Origin: Fuscovulum ytuae
GTDB lineage: Bacteria > Pseudomonadota > Alphaproteobacteria > Rhodobacterales > Rhodobacteraceae
NCBI RefSeq assembly: GCF_029953595.1
Contig: NZ_CP124535.1
Coordinates: 1,334,001-1,398,000, forward strand
DNA: 64,000 nucleotides
Direction of reading: 5' to 3'
Shown here: piece by piece, positions 9,191-19,842 of the stretch
Layout of the letters: every line of letters starts with the position of its first letter
How positions within the stretch are numbered: the stretch's first letter is position 1
Position numbers and translations under genes: made by a program
Notes under the pieces: generated by a model
The model's input: only the letters and a program-made list of their open reading frames with translations
What the model was told of the DNA's origin: nothing
The model's database searches: none

Positions 9191-10473
9191 TAGTCAAAGT
9201 GGTTCCGGATCCGCCGCACCATCAACCACACCCCCAGCAGGACAACGGGCGTCAGGATCGCCATCAAGGCGCCATGCGACAGATGCACCCGATGCGCGAG
9301 GGGTTCCAGCGCATAGGCCGCAAGGTTCACGGCATAATAGCTGATCGCCACCGTCGACAGACCTTCCACCGTGCGTTGCAGCCGCAATTGCAGATCGGCC
9401 CGCTTATCCATGCTTTCCAAAAGCTTCTGGTTCTGCGCGCTGCGTTCCACATCCACCCGCGTCCGCAACAATTCCGCCGCCCGCTGCGCCCGTTCCGCCA
9501 TGCTCTTCAGCCGCGCCTCGGCAGATTTCACCGTCCGCATCGCGGGATCATAGCGGCGCATCATGAACTCGCCAAAAGTCTGCCGGCCCTGAATGCGCTG
9601 CTCGCGCATCACCTCGATCCGCTGGTTGACGATGGCCTCATAGGCCGCCGTCGCTCCAAAGCGGAACGAGAACTGCACAGCCAGACTTTCCAATTCCGCC
9701 GAGATTGCCAGCAATTCATGCAGCGCCGCCTCGGGTGATCGCTCCGATGTATCCAACGCCGAAACAAGCGCCATCAGCTTGGGATCCAGCGCATTCAGCC
9801 GCCCCGTCAATTGCCGCGACCGCATCAACCCCAGCATCGACATCGACCGATAGGTTTCCACCTCGCAGAGCCGTTGCACGATCCGCCCCACGCGGCGGCT
9901 GCCCGTGCCGGGGCGCACAAAGACGGCAAAGCGCATATGCCCCGCCGGATCGATCCGGAAATCCCCTGCCACGATGGCCGCGCCATCCACCACGCGGCTG
10001 ACGGCAAGGCTTTCGGGAACGAACCATTCCTCCAGCTTGGCCATCACCGCGTCATCATCGGCGGGCATCTCTTCCACCCGGATCAGGACAGAGCAAATCC
10101 GCTTACCCGGTGCGGCGGCCAGCCAGGATTCGGGGAAAACCTCCGCCTCCGCCGGGTCAAAGGCCCGCTTTGAAAGGCCCGGCCCGAAGGCCGAATAGGT
10201 CACGAATTCAGTATGGCTTTCCCATTTCAGGTCATGCCGCCCGATTGGCCCCGAAAAATGCGTGGCCTCAGGCTGCGGATGGGCCGAGGCATGACGGTCC
10301 AGCAGCCCAAGAAGATGCTCCCGATCCTTGCTGCGATCCCGGTTCGCCGCATCGACGGGTTCCTTGAAGGCCACATAGACCGCATGGCTCGGCACGTCGA
10401 GCGACGGGAAAGGCCGCGCGTGCAGCTCGTTCACAAGGGCATAGCGAAGCGGATGGTCGGGGATCGTGGGCAT
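9190..10473 (-). CDS. DUF3422 family membrane protein
   Basis: 427 aa protein recognised as DUF3422 from its N-terminus MPTIPDHPLRYALVNELHAR and its general layout. A long soluble region is followed by a helical, charged segment (about residues 270-350, coiled-coil-like). Two C-terminal membrane helices follow (near ISYYAVNLAAYALEPL and LMAILTPVVLLGVWLMV). The ATG at 10473 is chosen; 50 extra codons are open upstream but look non-coding. The function of the family is not established. It stands alone between two hairpins. Confidence 0.75.
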   Translation of the reverse strand: MPTIPDHPLRYALVNELHARPFPSLDVPSHAVYVAFKEPVDAANRDRSKDREHLLGLLDRHASAHPQPEATHFSGPIGRHDLKWESHTEFVTYSAFGPGLSKRAFDPAEAEVFPESWLAAAPGKRICSVLIRVEEMPADDDAVMAKLEEWFVPESLAVSRVVDGAAIVAGDFRIDPAGHMRFAVFVRPGTGSRRVGRIVQRLCEVETYRSMSMLGLMRSRQLTGRLNALDPKLMALVSALDTSERSPEAALHELLAISAELESLAVQFSFRFGATAAYEAIVNQRIEVMREQRIQGRQTFGEFMMRRYDPAMRTVKSAEARLKSMAERAQRAAELLRTRVDVERSAQNQKLLESMDKRADLQLRLQRTVEGLSTVAISYYAVNLAAYALEPLAHRVHLSHGALMAILTPVVLLGVWLMVRRIRNHFD

Positions 10474-10627
10474 GGTGGTCCTGCATGTCTTTCCCGCGAG
10501 GTAGGCCGCAGCACGGCCCGCTTCCAGCAAATTGCAGGAATACAAGGGTATGCAAGGCTTATGTTGCAGAAAAGCCCGCGCCTTATGCGCCTCAAGGCCC
10601 TTGCGGATCAGATTTGGCGGCAAAGAA

Positions 10628-10656
10628 AAAGGCCCCGGTCCTGGGACCGGGGCCTT
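10628..10656 (-). terminator. Rho-independent terminator of pntAB
   Basis: Perfect stem GGCCCCGGTCC / GGACCGGGGCC (10631-10654) with a 2-nt loop. On the minus strand it is followed by TTTTTCTTTG. It lies about 75 bp downstream of pntB. Confidence 0.85.
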
Positions 10657-10698
10657 CCGTGAAGGGCAGACCTGCCTATCCTACACCACGCCTGACCA

Positions 10699-10722
10699 TA
10701 GGATGGGCGATCCCGCCCACCT
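10699..10722. repeat. Dispersed palindrome, TAGGATGGGCG type
   Basis: ATAGGATGGGCG, ATCC, CGCCCACCT: the same core as the copies at 9161 and 30758. It is directly downstream of pntB (minus strand) and just before the terminator. Confidence 0.55.
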
Positions 10723-10728
10723 CTCCGG

Positions 10729-12162
10729 TCAGTCGATCATCGGCAGCAGCGCATCGATGGACTTCTTCGCGTCACCATAGAACATCCGCGTGTTCTCTTT
10801 GTAGAACAGCGGGTTCTCGATCCCCGAATAGCCCGTCCCTTGGCCCCGCTTGGACACGAAGACCTGCTTGGCCTTCCAGCATTCCAGCACCGGCATCCCG
10901 GCGATGGGGCTGTTGGGGTCTTCCTGTGCTGCCGGGTTCACGATGTCATTCGACCCGATCACGATGGCGACGTCCGTCTCGGGGAAGTCCTCGTTGATCT
11001 CGTCCATCTCCAGCACGATGTCATAGGGCACCTTCGCCTCTGCCAGAAGCACGTTCATATGCCCCGGCAGACGGCCCGCCACGGGGTGAATGGCAAAACG
11101 CACATTCTTGCCCTTCGCCCGCAGCTTACGCGTCAGTTCCGACACCGACTGCTGCGCCTGCGCCACCGCCATGCCGTAACCCGGAATGATGATGACGCTA
11201 TCCGCATCATTCAGCGCCGCCGCCACGCCATCGGCGTCGATGGCGATCTGCTCACCGGTGACCTCCATCGCCGGCCCAGTGGTGCCACCGAAACCGCCAA
11301 GGATCACGCTGATGAAAGACCGGTTCATCGCCTTACACATGATGTAGGACAGGATCGCACCCGAAGAACCGACCAACGCGCCAACAACGATCAGCAGGTC
11401 GTTGGACAGCGAGAAGCCGATCGCCGCCGCCGCCCAGCCGGAATAGCTGTTCAGCATCGACACAACGACCGGCATATCCGCCCCGCCGATCCCCATGATC
11501 AGGTGATAGCCAATGAACAGCGCGGCCAGCGTCATCACCAAAAGCGCCAGCGTCGACCCCGACTGCAAGTAAACGAACAGCAACACCAGCGAGATGATCG
11601 CCGCGCCCGCATTCAGCACATGCCCACCGGGCAGCTTCTTGGCCTTCCCGTCCACCTTGCCTGCCAGCTTGCCAAAGGCAATCACCGACCCGGTAAAGGT
11701 CACCGCCCCGATGAAGACACCAAGGAAGGTCTCCACCCGCAGAATGGCCACCTCGACCGCCGTCTTCTCGGCGATCTTTGCGGCAAAGCCCGTCAGCGCC
11801 TCGCGCGCCGCATCGTCCATCCCGGCAATCGCGGTCAGTTCGATATGGGTGTTGAACCCGATGAACACCGCCGCCAAACCGACGAGAGAGTGCATCGCCG
11901 CCACAAGCTGCGGCATCTCGGTCATCTGCACCCGCTGCGCCACATACCAGCCGATCACGCCGCCCACGGCCACCATGACCAGAGAAATCAGCCAGTTGCC
12001 CGCACCGGGGCCATAAAGCGTCGCCGCCACCGCCAGCGCCATGCCGACAATGCCATACCACACCGCGCGCTTGGCGCTTTCCTGCCCCGACAAGCCGCCA
12101 AGCGACTGGATGAAAAGCACCGCAGCAACGACATAAGCCGCGGTCGTAAATCCGTATTCCAT
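10729..12162 (-). CDS. pntB: NAD(P) transhydrogenase subunit beta
   Basis: 477 aa inner-membrane subunit of the proton-translocating transhydrogenase, which drives NADPH formation from NADH. The N-terminal half is a run of membrane helices (starting [19 protein letters not shown]). The C-terminal dIII domain has the NADP-binding motif [15 protein letters not shown] and [18 protein letters not shown]. It lies 12 bp downstream of pntA and is followed by a strong terminator. The length matches PntB. Confidence 0.97.
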   Translation of the reverse strand: MEYGFTTAAYVVAAVLFIQSLGGLSGQESAKRAVWYGIVGMALAVAATLYGPGAGNWLISLVMVAVGGVIGWYVAQRVQMTEMPQLVAAMHSLVGLAAVFIGFNTHIELTAIAGMDDAAREALTGFAAKIAEKTAVEVAILRVETFLGVFIGAVTFTGSVIAFGKLAGKVDGKAKKLPGGHVLNAGAAIISLVLLFVYLQSGSTLALLVMTLAALFIGYHLIMGIGGADMPVVVSMLNSYSGWAAAAIGFSLSNDLLIVVGALVGSSGAILSYIMCKAMNRSFISVILGGFGGTTGPAMEVTGEQIAIDADGVAAALNDADSVIIIPGYGMAVAQAQQSVSELTRKLRAKGKNVRFAIHPVAGRLPGHMNVLLAEAKVPYDIVLEMDEINEDFPETDVAIVIGSNDIVNPAAQEDPNSPIAGMPVLECWKAKQVFVSKRGQGTGYSGIENPLFYKENTRMFYGDAKKSIDALLPMID

Positions 12163-12174
12163 TCCGCGCGCTCC

Positions 12175-13746
12175 TTACGACTTCTGGAACATGGCGAGCA
12201 TGCGCCGGGTGACCATGAAGCCACCGAATATGTTGATCCCCGCCATGAAGACCGACAGCGCCGCAAGGATGACGACCAGCCAGTTGCCCGACCCGATCTG
12301 CATCAACGCGCCAAGGATGATGATCGACGAGATCGCGTTGGTCACCGCCATCAGCGGCGTGTGCAAGGAATGCGACACGTTCCAGATCACCTGAACGCCC
12401 ACATAGACCGACAGCACGAAGACGATGAAGTGCGACATGAACGAGGCAGGCGCATAAAGCCCCGCAAGCAGGATCAGACCGCCGCCGATCACCAGCATCG
12501 CCACCTGATCGCGGGTCTGCTTTTTGAAGGCCGCCATTTCCTGCGCCCGTTTCTCTTCGGGGGTCAGTTCCTTGGCCTTTTCCTTGGGCTTGGCTGCCGC
12601 GATGGCCGCGATCTTGGGCGGCGGTGGCGGATAGGTCACCGCACCCTCATGCGCCACGGTCGCGCCGCGGATCACGTCATCCTCCATGTTGTGGTGGATG
12701 ACGCCGTCCTTCTTGGGCGTCAGGTCCGTCAGCATGTGACGAATGTTCGTCGCATAAAGCGTCGAAGCCTGCGCCGCCATCCGGCTGGGGAAATCGGTGT
12801 AACCGACGATGGTGACACCATTATCGGTCACGATCTTCTGGTCAGGCACCGTCAGATCGCAGTTGCCACCCCGTTCCGCCGCAAGGTCGACGATAACCGA
12901 CCCCGGCTTCATCATCTTGACCATATCCTCGGTCCACAGCTTCGGCGCAGGCCTGCCGGGGATCAGGGCGGTGGTGATGACGATGTCCATATCGGGCGCA
13001 AGTTCGCGGAACTTGGCCAGCTGCTTTTCACGGAATTCCGGGGAAGACGGGGCCGCATAGCCACCCGTCGCCGCCCCATCCTGCGTCTGCTCGAACTCAA
13101 GGAAGACGAAATTCGCCCCCATCGATTCGATCTGCTCGGCCACTTCGGGCCGCACGTCAAAGGCGTTGACGATGGCCCCCAAGGACACACTGGTCCCGAT
13201 GGCGGCAAGCCCGGCAACACCCGCCCCCACGATCAGAACCTTGGCCGGCGGCACCTTGCCCGCTGCCGTCACCTGCCCGGTGAAGAAGCGGCCAAAATTG
13301 TTCCCCGCCTCGATCACCGCGCGGTAACCCGCGATATTGGCCATCGACGACAGCGCATCCATCTTCTGGGCACGGGAAATCCGCGGCACCATGTCCATGG
13401 CAACCACCGTCGCCCCGGCATCGGCCACCTGCTTCAAGAGCGCCTCATTCTGCGCGGGCCAGAAGAAAGAGATGAGCGTCTGCCCCTTCTTCAGCATTGC
13501 CGCTTCCGAAGCCTCCGGCCCGCGCACTTTGACGACCACATCGGCAGCCTCAAAAACGGCCTTCGCATCGGCCAGAACCTCGGCCCCTGCCGCGCGATAG
13601 GCATCGTCCGAAAAGCCCGCCCTTGCGCCTGCGCCTGCCTCAATCACGCTTGAATGGCCCAGCTTGGCCAAGGCCTGAACCGAATCGGGCGTCATCGCCA
13701 CGCGGTTCTCGCCTTCGAAAATCTCTCTCGGTGCCCCGATCTTCAC
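12175..13746 (-). CDS. pntA: NAD(P) transhydrogenase subunit alpha
   Basis: 523 aa, single-chain (E. coli-like) alpha subunit. The N-terminal NAD-binding dI domain starts [20 protein letters not shown] and has the Rossmann motif [17 protein letters not shown]. After an Ala/Pro/Lys linker (about residues 365-405) come four membrane helices. In many alphaproteobacteria this subunit is split in two, so the fused form is worth noting. It forms an operon with pntB. The promoter should lie in 13747-13872, but I cannot pick it out. Confidence 0.97.
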   Translation of the reverse strand: MKIGAPREIFEGENRVAMTPDSVQALAKLGHSSVIEAGAGARAGFSDDAYRAAGAEVLADAKAVFEAADVVVKVRGPEASEAAMLKKGQTLISFFWPAQNEALLKQVADAGATVVAMDMVPRISRAQKMDALSSMANIAGYRAVIEAGNNFGRFFTGQVTAAGKVPPAKVLIVGAGVAGLAAIGTSVSLGAIVNAFDVRPEVAEQIESMGANFVFLEFEQTQDGAATGGYAAPSSPEFREKQLAKFRELAPDMDIVITTALIPGRPAPKLWTEDMVKMMKPGSVIVDLAAERGGNCDLTVPDQKIVTDNGVTIVGYTDFPSRMAAQASTLYATNIRHMLTDLTPKKDGVIHHNMEDDVIRGATVAHEGAVTYPPPPPKIAAIAAAKPKEKAKELTPEEKRAQEMAAFKKQTRDQVAMLVIGGGLILLAGLYAPASFMSHFIVFVLSVYVGVQVIWNVSHSLHTPLMAVTNAISSIIILGALMQIGSGNWLVVILAALSVFMAGINIFGGFMVTRRMLAMFQKS

Positions 13747-13872
13747 GCTATTTCCCCCGGTTTACGCTGCGGGTGCAGCACTTCGCTCTCTCAGACCGCG
13801 CACTTATCACTGCGCAAGAATATTTCAAATCCCTATCGAACATCTTTTCGACCCTTTCTCGAAACGGCGTGA

Positions 13873-14319
13873 CTAAAGCCAGCGCCGCACACGCGCCGCC
13901 CAATCATCAAAGGCCGCGCCAAAGCTCGCGCGTAGACGTGCCTCTTCCCCTTCGATGAACCGGACCCGGATCACCCGCATAAAAACCGGCACAAGCGGCA
14001 GGGCAAGCGGCACGTCCAGCCATAGGATCGCGGCCAGCAAAAAGGCCACATCGCCCAGATAGATCGGATTGCGCGTCAGCCGGAATATCCCACCCGTCAC
14101 AAGGGCAGATGCTGCGCGATGGGGGATCACTGTCGTCCGCGCTCGCCCCATCTCCCAGATCGCCGTGGCAAAAAGTCCGCCCCCCACAAAGGCAAGACCC
14201 GCCCCCACAGCATCGCCCAGCGCCCCGAACAGCGGCAAAGGCAGCGCATGGCCCAGCGTCCAGACGGCCCCAATAAAAGCCAGCAACCAGACAGGCGGCA
14301 GATCGACGAATTTCGGCAC
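13873..14319 (-). CDS. Isoprenylcysteine carboxyl methyltransferase-like small membrane protein
   Basis: About 148 aa if translation starts at the GTG at 14319 (VPKFVDLPPVWLL), which follows a GGGGAA-type ribosome site. Further upstream the frame is open but reads as non-coding. It has about four membrane helices and the motif RLTRNPIYLGDVAFLLAA, with a C-terminal EGEEARLRASFG segment. This is the pattern of the ICMT/phospholipid-methyltransferase family. The substrate is unknown. It is divergent from kynU. Confidence 0.7.
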   Translation of the reverse strand: MPKFVDLPPVWLLAFIGAVWTLGHALPLPLFGALGDAVGAGLAFVGGGLFATAIWEMGRARTTVIPHRAASALVTGGIFRLTRNPIYLGDVAFLLAAILWLDVPLALPLVPVFMRVIRVRFIEGEEARLRASFGAAFDDWAARVRRWL

Positions 14320-14480
14320 CCGCGTTTCCCCTTTCCGCTTTGGCCCTAGTCGTTCGGGGCGTTCTTTCTTTCGCGTGCAGGCGCGATTGGCAAGATGCCA
14401 TGCGCGGCGAGGCAGGCCCACGCCCTGTTGTGCCTGCCCGCCGAAGCAGGCATGGAAGGGACTGACGAACGGAGACCGCC

Positions 14481-15677
14481 ATGACAACCGACTTCACCGC
14501 CACCCGTGCCGCCTTCGATCTGCCCGAAGGGGTCATCTATCTGGACGGCAATTCCCTTGGCCCCCTGCCCAAGGCTGCCGCTGCACGCGTGGCGCGCACA
14601 GTGACCGAAGAATGGGGCCAGATGCTCATCACCGGCTGGAACAAAGCGGGCTGGATGGATCAACCCGCCCGCATCGGGGATCGCATCGCCCGCCTGATCG
14701 GGGGTGAACCCGGCACGGTGGTGATGGGCGACACGCTGTCGATCAAGGTCTATCAGGCCCTCGCCTCTGCCCTCGAACTCAACCCGACGCGGCGGGTGAT
14801 CCTGTCTGATACGGGCAACTTCCCCTCCGATCTCTACATGGCTGACGGCCTCGTCCGCACGCTTGGGAATGGCTATTCCCTGCGCACCGTCGCCCCGGAA
14901 GAGGTGATGGATGCCATCGACGACACCGTCGCCGTCACCATGATCACTGAAGTCGATTATCGCACGGGCCGACGCCATGACATGGCCGCCATCACCGCCA
15001 AGGCCCATGCCATGGGCGCGCTCACGATCTGGGATCTTGCGCATTCCGCAGGTGCCCTGCCCGTCGATCTGGCGGGGGTCGGGGCCGATTTCGCGGTGGG
15101 ATGCACCTATAAATACCTCAATTCCGGCCCCGGCGGCCCGGCTTTTATCTATGTCGCCCCGCGCCATGCCGACACCGTCCGCCCCGCGCTGTCGGGCTGG
15201 CTTGGCCACGAATCCCCCTTCGCCTTCGACCTTGCCTATCGCCCCGGTCGCGGGATCGAACGGATGCGCGTGGGCACGCCCCCCGTCCTGCAACTCGCCG
15301 CACTCGAAGCGGCGATGGACATCTGGGATCAGGTCGATATGGCCGACCTCCGCACCCGCTCCCTCGCCCTCACTGACCGCTTCATCGCCGGGGTTGAAGG
15401 CACCTGCCCCGACCTCACCCTCGCCACGCCGCGCGATCACGCCCAGCGTGGCTCGCAGGTCAGTTTCCGCCACCCCGAAGGCTATGCCATCATGCAAGCC
15501 CTCATCGCCGAAGGCGTGATCGGCGATTTCCGCGCGCCTGATATCCTGCGCTTTGGCTTCACCCCGCTCTATATCGGGTTTGACGAAGTGGATCGCGCCG
15601 TCGATATCCTGTCTCGCATCATGGCCACCCGCGCTTGGGACCGGCCCGAATTCAAGACACGCGCCAAGGTCACCTGA
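14481..15677 (+). CDS. kynU: Kynureninase
   Basis: 398 aa PLP enzyme that splits kynurenine to anthranilate and alanine. Conserved stretches include [14 protein letters not shown], the cofactor region [20 protein letters not shown] and the Schiff-base lysine motif [15 protein letters not shown]. The ATG at 14481 follows AACGGAGACC. It is the first gene of a two-gene tryptophan degradation unit with the 2,3-dioxygenase 154 bp downstream. No kynurenine formamidase is next to them. Confidence 0.95.
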   Translation: MTTDFTATRAAFDLPEGVIYLDGNSLGPLPKAAAARVARTVTEEWGQMLITGWNKAGWMDQPARIGDRIARLIGGEPGTVVMGDTLSIKVYQALASALELNPTRRVILSDTGNFPSDLYMADGLVRTLGNGYSLRTVAPEEVMDAIDDTVAVTMITEVDYRTGRRHDMAAITAKAHAMGALTIWDLAHSAGALPVDLAGVGADFAVGCTYKYLNSGPGGPAFIYVAPRHADTVRPALSGWLGHESPFAFDLAYRPGRGIERMRVGTPPVLQLAALEAAMDIWDQVDMADLRTRSLALTDRFIAGVEGTCPDLTLATPRDHAQRGSQVSFRHPEGYAIMQALIAEGVIGDFRAPDILRFGFTPLYIGFDEVDRAVDILSRIMATRAWDRPEFKTRAKVT

Positions 15678-15831
15678 TGCCTCTTCCCGCCGCCCGCCAG
15701 CGTTCCTCGCGCCATCCGCTCTGCCGCCCGGCAGGGTGGATCGCGCTGTGGCGGCGCATCGGCAACCTCTCGGTCCAGAATGGAAAGGCCCGTCTCGCTC
15801 CCTGATCCACAATATTCCAAGGAGAAAGACG

Positions 15832-16671
15832 ATGACCCAAACCCCCTTCGACCCCGCCCGAGATGGCGCGCAAATGTCTTTTGACGGGCGCATGTCCTAC
15901 GGCGATTACCTCCAGATCGACCGCATCCTCGACGCACAACACTGCATGACCGATGCGCATGACGAACTCCTGTTCATCATCCAGCACCAAACGTCCGAGC
16001 TGTGGATGCGCCTTGCACTCCACGAACTCGACGCCGCCCGCCGCTGCCTTGATGCCGACCGCGCCCCCGAGGCCTTCAAGATGCTTGCCCGCGTGGCCCG
16101 CATTTTCGAACAGCTCAACTCCGCATGGGACGTGCTGCGCACCATGACGCCGTCGGATTATTCCCGCTTTCGCGATGATCTCGGCCAGTCCTCGGGCTTC
16201 CAAAGCTGGCAATACCGCCTCATCGAATTCGCTGTGGGCAACCGCAACCCCGCCATGCTGCGCCCCCATGCCCACCGACCCGATATCCTCGCGCGGCTCG
16301 TGGCGGAATTGGCCCGCCCCTCGCTTTATGACGCGGCCTTGGCCCATGTCGCCCGGCTCGGCCTGCCCGTGCCCTCGGCCATCCTGACACGTGACTGGGC
16401 GCAATCATGGTCTACCAATGACGATGTCCGCGCGATGTGGGAAACCGTCTACCGCGACCCCGCCCGCCATTGGCAAGCCTATGAACTGGCCGAGAAACTG
16501 GTGGATTTCGAAGATTACTTCCGCCGCTGGCGTTTCAATCACGTCACCACTGTCGAACGGGTTATCGGGTTCAAGCGCGGCACGGGCGGCACGTCAGGTG
16601 TGTCCTATCTGCGACGGATGCTCGAAGTCCAACTATTCCCCGAGCTTTGGCAGGTCCGGACGACCCTTTGA
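15832..16671 (+). CDS. kynA: Tryptophan 2,3-dioxygenase
   Basis: 279 aa haem enzyme that opens the indole ring of tryptophan to N-formylkynurenine. It has the family start [16 protein letters not shown], the haem/substrate region [17 protein letters not shown] and the C-terminal [14 protein letters not shown]. The ATG at 15832 has a perfect AAGGAG 7 bp upstream. The frame is open farther upstream (to 15553), but that part is a shadow of kynU. It works directly upstream of KynU in the pathway. Confidence 0.95.
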   Translation: MTQTPFDPARDGAQMSFDGRMSYGDYLQIDRILDAQHCMTDAHDELLFIIQHQTSELWMRLALHELDAARRCLDADRAPEAFKMLARVARIFEQLNSAWDVLRTMTPSDYSRFRDDLGQSSGFQSWQYRLIEFAVGNRNPAMLRPHAHRPDILARLVAELARPSLYDAALAHVARLGLPVPSAILTRDWAQSWSTNDDVRAMWETVYRDPARHWQAYELAEKLVDFEDYFRRWRFNHVTTVERVIGFKRGTGGTSGVSYLRRMLEVQLFPELWQVRTTL

Positions 16672-16741
16672 CGCTTTGACGCTTGGGCCTGCGGCGGTTA
16701 GAATGTTGCCTTCCGCAGGCCCTGCTCTGCCTGCCTTACCG

Positions 16742-17623
16742 ATGGACCACCGATTTATGCGCGCCCCCTTCCCTGCCGTTTTCAAGACCTTTGCCGCCCT
16801 TGCCCTTGCCACCATTCTTTCCGCCTGCGTCCACGAAGGCGGGACAACAATGTCCAACGTCAAGCCGGGCGAACCGAAGCTTGTCGAAGGGGCCTATCTG
16901 GCTACCAAGGATGCCAATATCGACATCCCCGCCCTGCCGGTCGAGGAAATCCCCCAACAGTTCCGCCGCCAGTCCGTCTATTTCGAAACAGCCGAGGCAC
17001 CGGGAACCATCATCATAAACCCATCCCAGCGCGTGCTGCATTACGTGACGGGCAAGAACCAGGCGATCCGCTATGGCATCTCGGTCGGACGTGCGGGCTT
17101 TGAATGGGCCGGCACCGCCATCGTCAACGAAAAGAAACCCTGGCCGACTTGGACCCCGCCAAAGGAAATGATCGCCCGCGACCCGAAACTGGCGAAATGG
17201 GAAAAAGGCCAGCCGGGAGGTCCGACCAACCCGCTTGGCGCCCGCGCCATCTACCTGACAACGAACGGCGTGGATTACGGCTACCGCATCCACGGCACGC
17301 CGGAATGGCGGTCGATCGGGCGGAATGCCTCATCGGGCTGCATCCGTATGATCAATCAGGATGTGATCGACCTCTACAACCGCCTTCAGGGTGGCGAAAA
17401 GGTTGTCGTGCTGACGCGCGATGGCGAATACCCCACCCGCCTGATCCTGCCGCCGCCCACGCCGGTGAAAAAGGTGGAACCCGCCCCCGTTGTCGTGCCC
17501 GCCGCCATGCCCAGCTTCAACCCGCTGCTGCAAGGCGTGCCACCCGCGCTTCAGGCCCCGGCGGCCACCACGCCCAGCACCACCGCGCCGTCCACGACAA
17601 CGACCACAACGACAAACGGCTGA
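16742..17623 (+). CDS. L,D-transpeptidase (YkuD domain) lipoprotein
   Basis: 293 aa. The N-terminal lipoprotein signal ends in lipobox LSAC (Cys near residue 28), so it is likely anchored to a membrane facing the periplasm. The YkuD catalytic motif HGTPEWRSIGRN followed by SSGCIRM is complete (His, Ser, Gly, Cys, Arg), predicting peptidoglycan cross-linking or lipoprotein attachment. The C-terminus is a Pro/Ala/Thr-rich tail ending in a run of threonines. The start is either 16742 or the ATG at 16757; neither has a clear ribosome site. It is followed by a strong terminator. Confidence 0.9.
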   Translation: MDHRFMRAPFPAVFKTFAALALATILSACVHEGGTTMSNVKPGEPKLVEGAYLATKDANIDIPALPVEEIPQQFRRQSVYFETAEAPGTIIINPSQRVLHYVTGKNQAIRYGISVGRAGFEWAGTAIVNEKKPWPTWTPPKEMIARDPKLAKWEKGQPGGPTNPLGARAIYLTTNGVDYGYRIHGTPEWRSIGRNASSGCIRMINQDVIDLYNRLQGGEKVVVLTRDGEYPTRLILPPPTPVKKVEPAPVVVPAAMPSFNPLLQGVPPALQAPAATTPSTTAPSTTTTTTTNG

Positions 17624-17640
17624 CGCAACCGCCGCAAAGC

Positions 17641-17677
17641 AAAGGGCCGCTGCGGCACCCCGCAGCGGCCCTTTTTC
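17641..17677. terminator. Bidirectional rho-independent terminator
   Basis: Stem GGGCCGCTGCG (17644-17654) / CGCAGCGGCCC (17661-17671), then TTTTT on the plus strand and AAA at the other foot. It separates the converging transpeptidase and lyxose isomerase genes. Confidence 0.85.
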
Positions 17678-17693
17678 CATTCTCGGCCTGCCC

Positions 17694-18383
17694 TCAGGCC
17701 AGCCAGCGATCGTAATCCGACACCAAAAGATGCTTTGGCGCAACATCCTCTTCGATTTCGGAAAACCGCCCGATCTTCTTGGAAACAAAGACATTGTCGG
17801 TGACGTCGTCATTCACCGTCGACACCTCGCCGATCAGCACATCGCCGCCCTCACCCCAGAAGGCGTGCCAATCCCCCGGCATCAGCGTCACGCTTTCCCC
17901 CGGCGACAAAAGGATGACCTCGCCCCCTGTGAACGGCCGCGGCACCCCGTCGCAATGCACCACACCACCTTGGGTTTCGGAAAAGCTCCCATCCGGGTTC
18001 GACCCGTTCAACCGCACGGCCAACTTGGCCCCGCCGCGGTTGATGATATCCTCAGCCTTGACCACATGGGTATGGCAGGGCGAATGCTGATCCGCCCGCG
18101 AGATCAACAGCTTTTCAGCATAGCACATGCCACCGCCACGCTGCAGATCGGCCAGCCGCCCGTTCCGCAGCGTGAACAGGAACAGCCCCAACTCATCAAA
18201 TGCCCCCTGCCCGTAATCGGTGATGTCCCACCCCATCCGGGCCTGGATGATCGCCCCCGCGCTGTCTTTCCGCGCCTTGAATTCGTCCGGCGACCAATAA
18301 GCGAAGGGAGGCAGGACGAACCCATAATGGCGGATCATGTCATCCGCCGCTGCCATGATCTCGTTGATGCGTGACCGTTTCAT
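17694..18383 (-). CDS. D-lyxose/D-mannose family sugar isomerase
   Basis: 229 aa cupin-fold enzyme, recognised as the D-lyxose ketol-isomerase family. The N-terminus is MKRSRINEIMAAADDMIRHY, with metal-binding HSPCHTHVVKAEDIINRGG and LMPGDWHAFWGEG. The ATG at 18383 is preceded by GGGAGGGG. The upstream open frame to 18614 is shadow of the MATE gene. It lies 42 bp downstream of the MATE gene on the same strand. The true sugar substrate (lyxose, mannose or other) is not evident. Confidence 0.8.
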   Translation of the reverse strand: MKRSRINEIMAAADDMIRHYGFVLPPFAYWSPDEFKARKDSAGAIIQARMGWDITDYGQGAFDELGLFLFTLRNGRLADLQRGGGMCYAEKLLISRADQHSPCHTHVVKAEDIINRGGAKLAVRLNGSNPDGSFSETQGGVVHCDGVPRPFTGGEVILLSPGESVTLMPGDWHAFWGEGGDVLIGEVSTVNDDVTDNVFVSKKIGRFSEIEEDVAPKHLLVSDYDRWLA

Positions 18384-18424
18384 CCCAGCCCCTCCCGACG
18401 TGAAACCGTTTCCACCATCTAGAC

Positions 18425-19774
18425 CTATGCCCCATCCCCCAACAAGGCCGTTCTGCGCCAGAACCGCAACGTCAGCGCCACCCCGGCCGCAGCCAGCGCA
18501 AGGATATAGCCCGCCCAGATGCCCGAAGGCCCCATACCGCCCCAATGCGCCAAGGCATAGCCAAGCGGCAGGGCCACGGGCCAATAGGCAATGGCCGACA
18601 CCACCGCAGGCCAAGCAGTATCAGACAGCCCCCGCAGCGACCCCAGCATCGCCGATTGCACCGCGTCGCTGATCTGCATCGGCGCAAAGACCAGAAAGAT
18701 CGCCGCCGCCACCGCCACCACCTCAGGGTCGTCGGTCACCAGCCGTGCAATCGCCTCCCCTTCCAACGCCAACGCCACTGCCGCTGCAACCAGCCAGACC
18801 CCCGCCACCACCACAGCGGCCAGCGCAATGGGGCGAAGCGCGCCCATATTCGCCGCCCCCCGTTCCTGCGCCACACGGATCGCCACCGCGCCCGCTACGC
18901 CAAGCGGCAGCATATAAAGAACCCCGCCCACCGCCTGCGCCACCTGATTTCCCGCCAAGGCCACCGTGCCAAAGGCCCCGATCATCAGCGTCGCCACGCT
19001 GACCGACGCGGTTTCCACCACATACATCGCCCCAAGTGGCGCGCCCTCACGGAACGTCACCCCCATGTCGCGCAGCGCCACCTGCCGCCGCAGCCGCAAC
19101 CGCCGCATCGACGGGGCAAGGCGCCACCAGAGATAGGCCGCCAGCAAGGCCAGCGTCTCGGCAAGGAACGAGGCAAGCCCTGCCCCCGTCAGCCCCAATT
19201 GCGGCAGAGGACCGATCCCCCAGATCAGCGCATAGTTCAGTGGCACGTTGATCACGACGCCGAGAAAGGCAAAGGCCGTCCCCAGCCAAGGGCGATCCAC
19301 CGCCTCGAAAGCCGACTTGAAGACAGTCAGCACCGCAAAGGGGATCAGGAAGGCACAGATCCAGAACCAATAGGCCCGCATCGCCCCCACAACCTCTTCT
19401 GGCTGGCGCAACAGCGGCAGCAATGGCCACAGCGCCGCCATAAGCACCGCCGAACCCACCCCCACCAACGCGCCCAAGGCCAGCCCAGACCGCAGGATAC
19501 CCGGTATCGCCAGCCCCGCACCCGCGCCCCAAGCGGCCCCAATCCGCACCGACAGCGCCGACAACAGGCCATAGATCGCCGCATAGAACAGCACCGCCAC
19601 CGCCCCGGTCAGCCCGACCGCCGCCAGTGGAACCGGCCCCAAAGGCGCCAGCATCACCGAATCCGTCACCCCGATCAGCGTCGATGCCGCCAACCCCATC
19701 ACGATCGGCAGCGCCAGACCCACGATCCCCGGCACTTCCCGCCAGATCGCTCCGATCAACCCCTGCCCTTGCAC
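18425..19774 (-). CDS. MATE family efflux transporter
   Basis: 449 aa inner-membrane exporter with about 12 hydrophobic helices in two similar halves. The N-terminal half has the MATE feature GLAASTLIGVTDSVMLAPLG. It starts with GTG at 19774. It is divergent from a TetR regulator, and the 64-bp gap holds two palindromic operators, so expression is probably repressed by that TetR protein. The family exports cationic drugs in exchange for Na+ or H+; the substrate here is unknown. Confidence 0.9.
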   Translation of the reverse strand: MQGQGLIGAIWREVPGIVGLALPIVMGLAASTLIGVTDSVMLAPLGPVPLAAVGLTGAVAVLFYAAIYGLLSALSVRIGAAWGAGAGLAIPGILRSGLALGALVGVGSAVLMAALWPLLPLLRQPEEVVGAMRAYWFWICAFLIPFAVLTVFKSAFEAVDRPWLGTAFAFLGVVINVPLNYALIWGIGPLPQLGLTGAGLASFLAETLALLAAYLWWRLAPSMRRLRLRRQVALRDMGVTFREGAPLGAMYVVETASVSVATLMIGAFGTVALAGNQVAQAVGGVLYMLPLGVAGAVAIRVAQERGAANMGALRPIALAAVVVAGVWLVAAAVALALEGEAIARLVTDDPEVVAVAAAIFLVFAPMQISDAVQSAMLGSLRGLSDTAWPAVVSAIAYWPVALPLGYALAHWGGMGPSGIWAGYILALAAAGVALTLRFWRRTALLGDGA

Positions 19775-19790
19775 TTGCCGCGCCCTTCCG

Positions 19791-19815
19791 TTTCACATAC
19801 GGTTCGTATGTGAAA
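19791..19815. promoter_or_regulatory. Operator 1 of the MATE/TetR divergent promoter
   Basis: Perfect 11-bp arms TTTCACATACG and CGTATGTGAAA around GTT. It lies 17 bp upstream of the MATE start codon. The core ACATACG-N3-CGTATGT is shared with operator 2. It is a likely TetR-family binding site. Confidence 0.75.
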
Positions 19816-19825
19816 CCCCTAACTC

Positions 19826-19842
19826 ACATACGGACCGTATGT
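19826..19842. promoter_or_regulatory. Operator 2, covering the tetR start codon
   Basis: ACATACG-GAC-CGTATGT, the same core as operator 1. The tetR ATG (19839-19841) is inside its right arm, so binding would block the regulator's own gene (autorepression). Confidence 0.75.

Noticed and set aside
10840-13653. 937-codon open frame on the plus strand opposite pntAB
   Set aside because: It is a shadow of pntA and pntB: Arg/His-rich composition, no family motifs, and the opposite strand encodes two complete well-known proteins.
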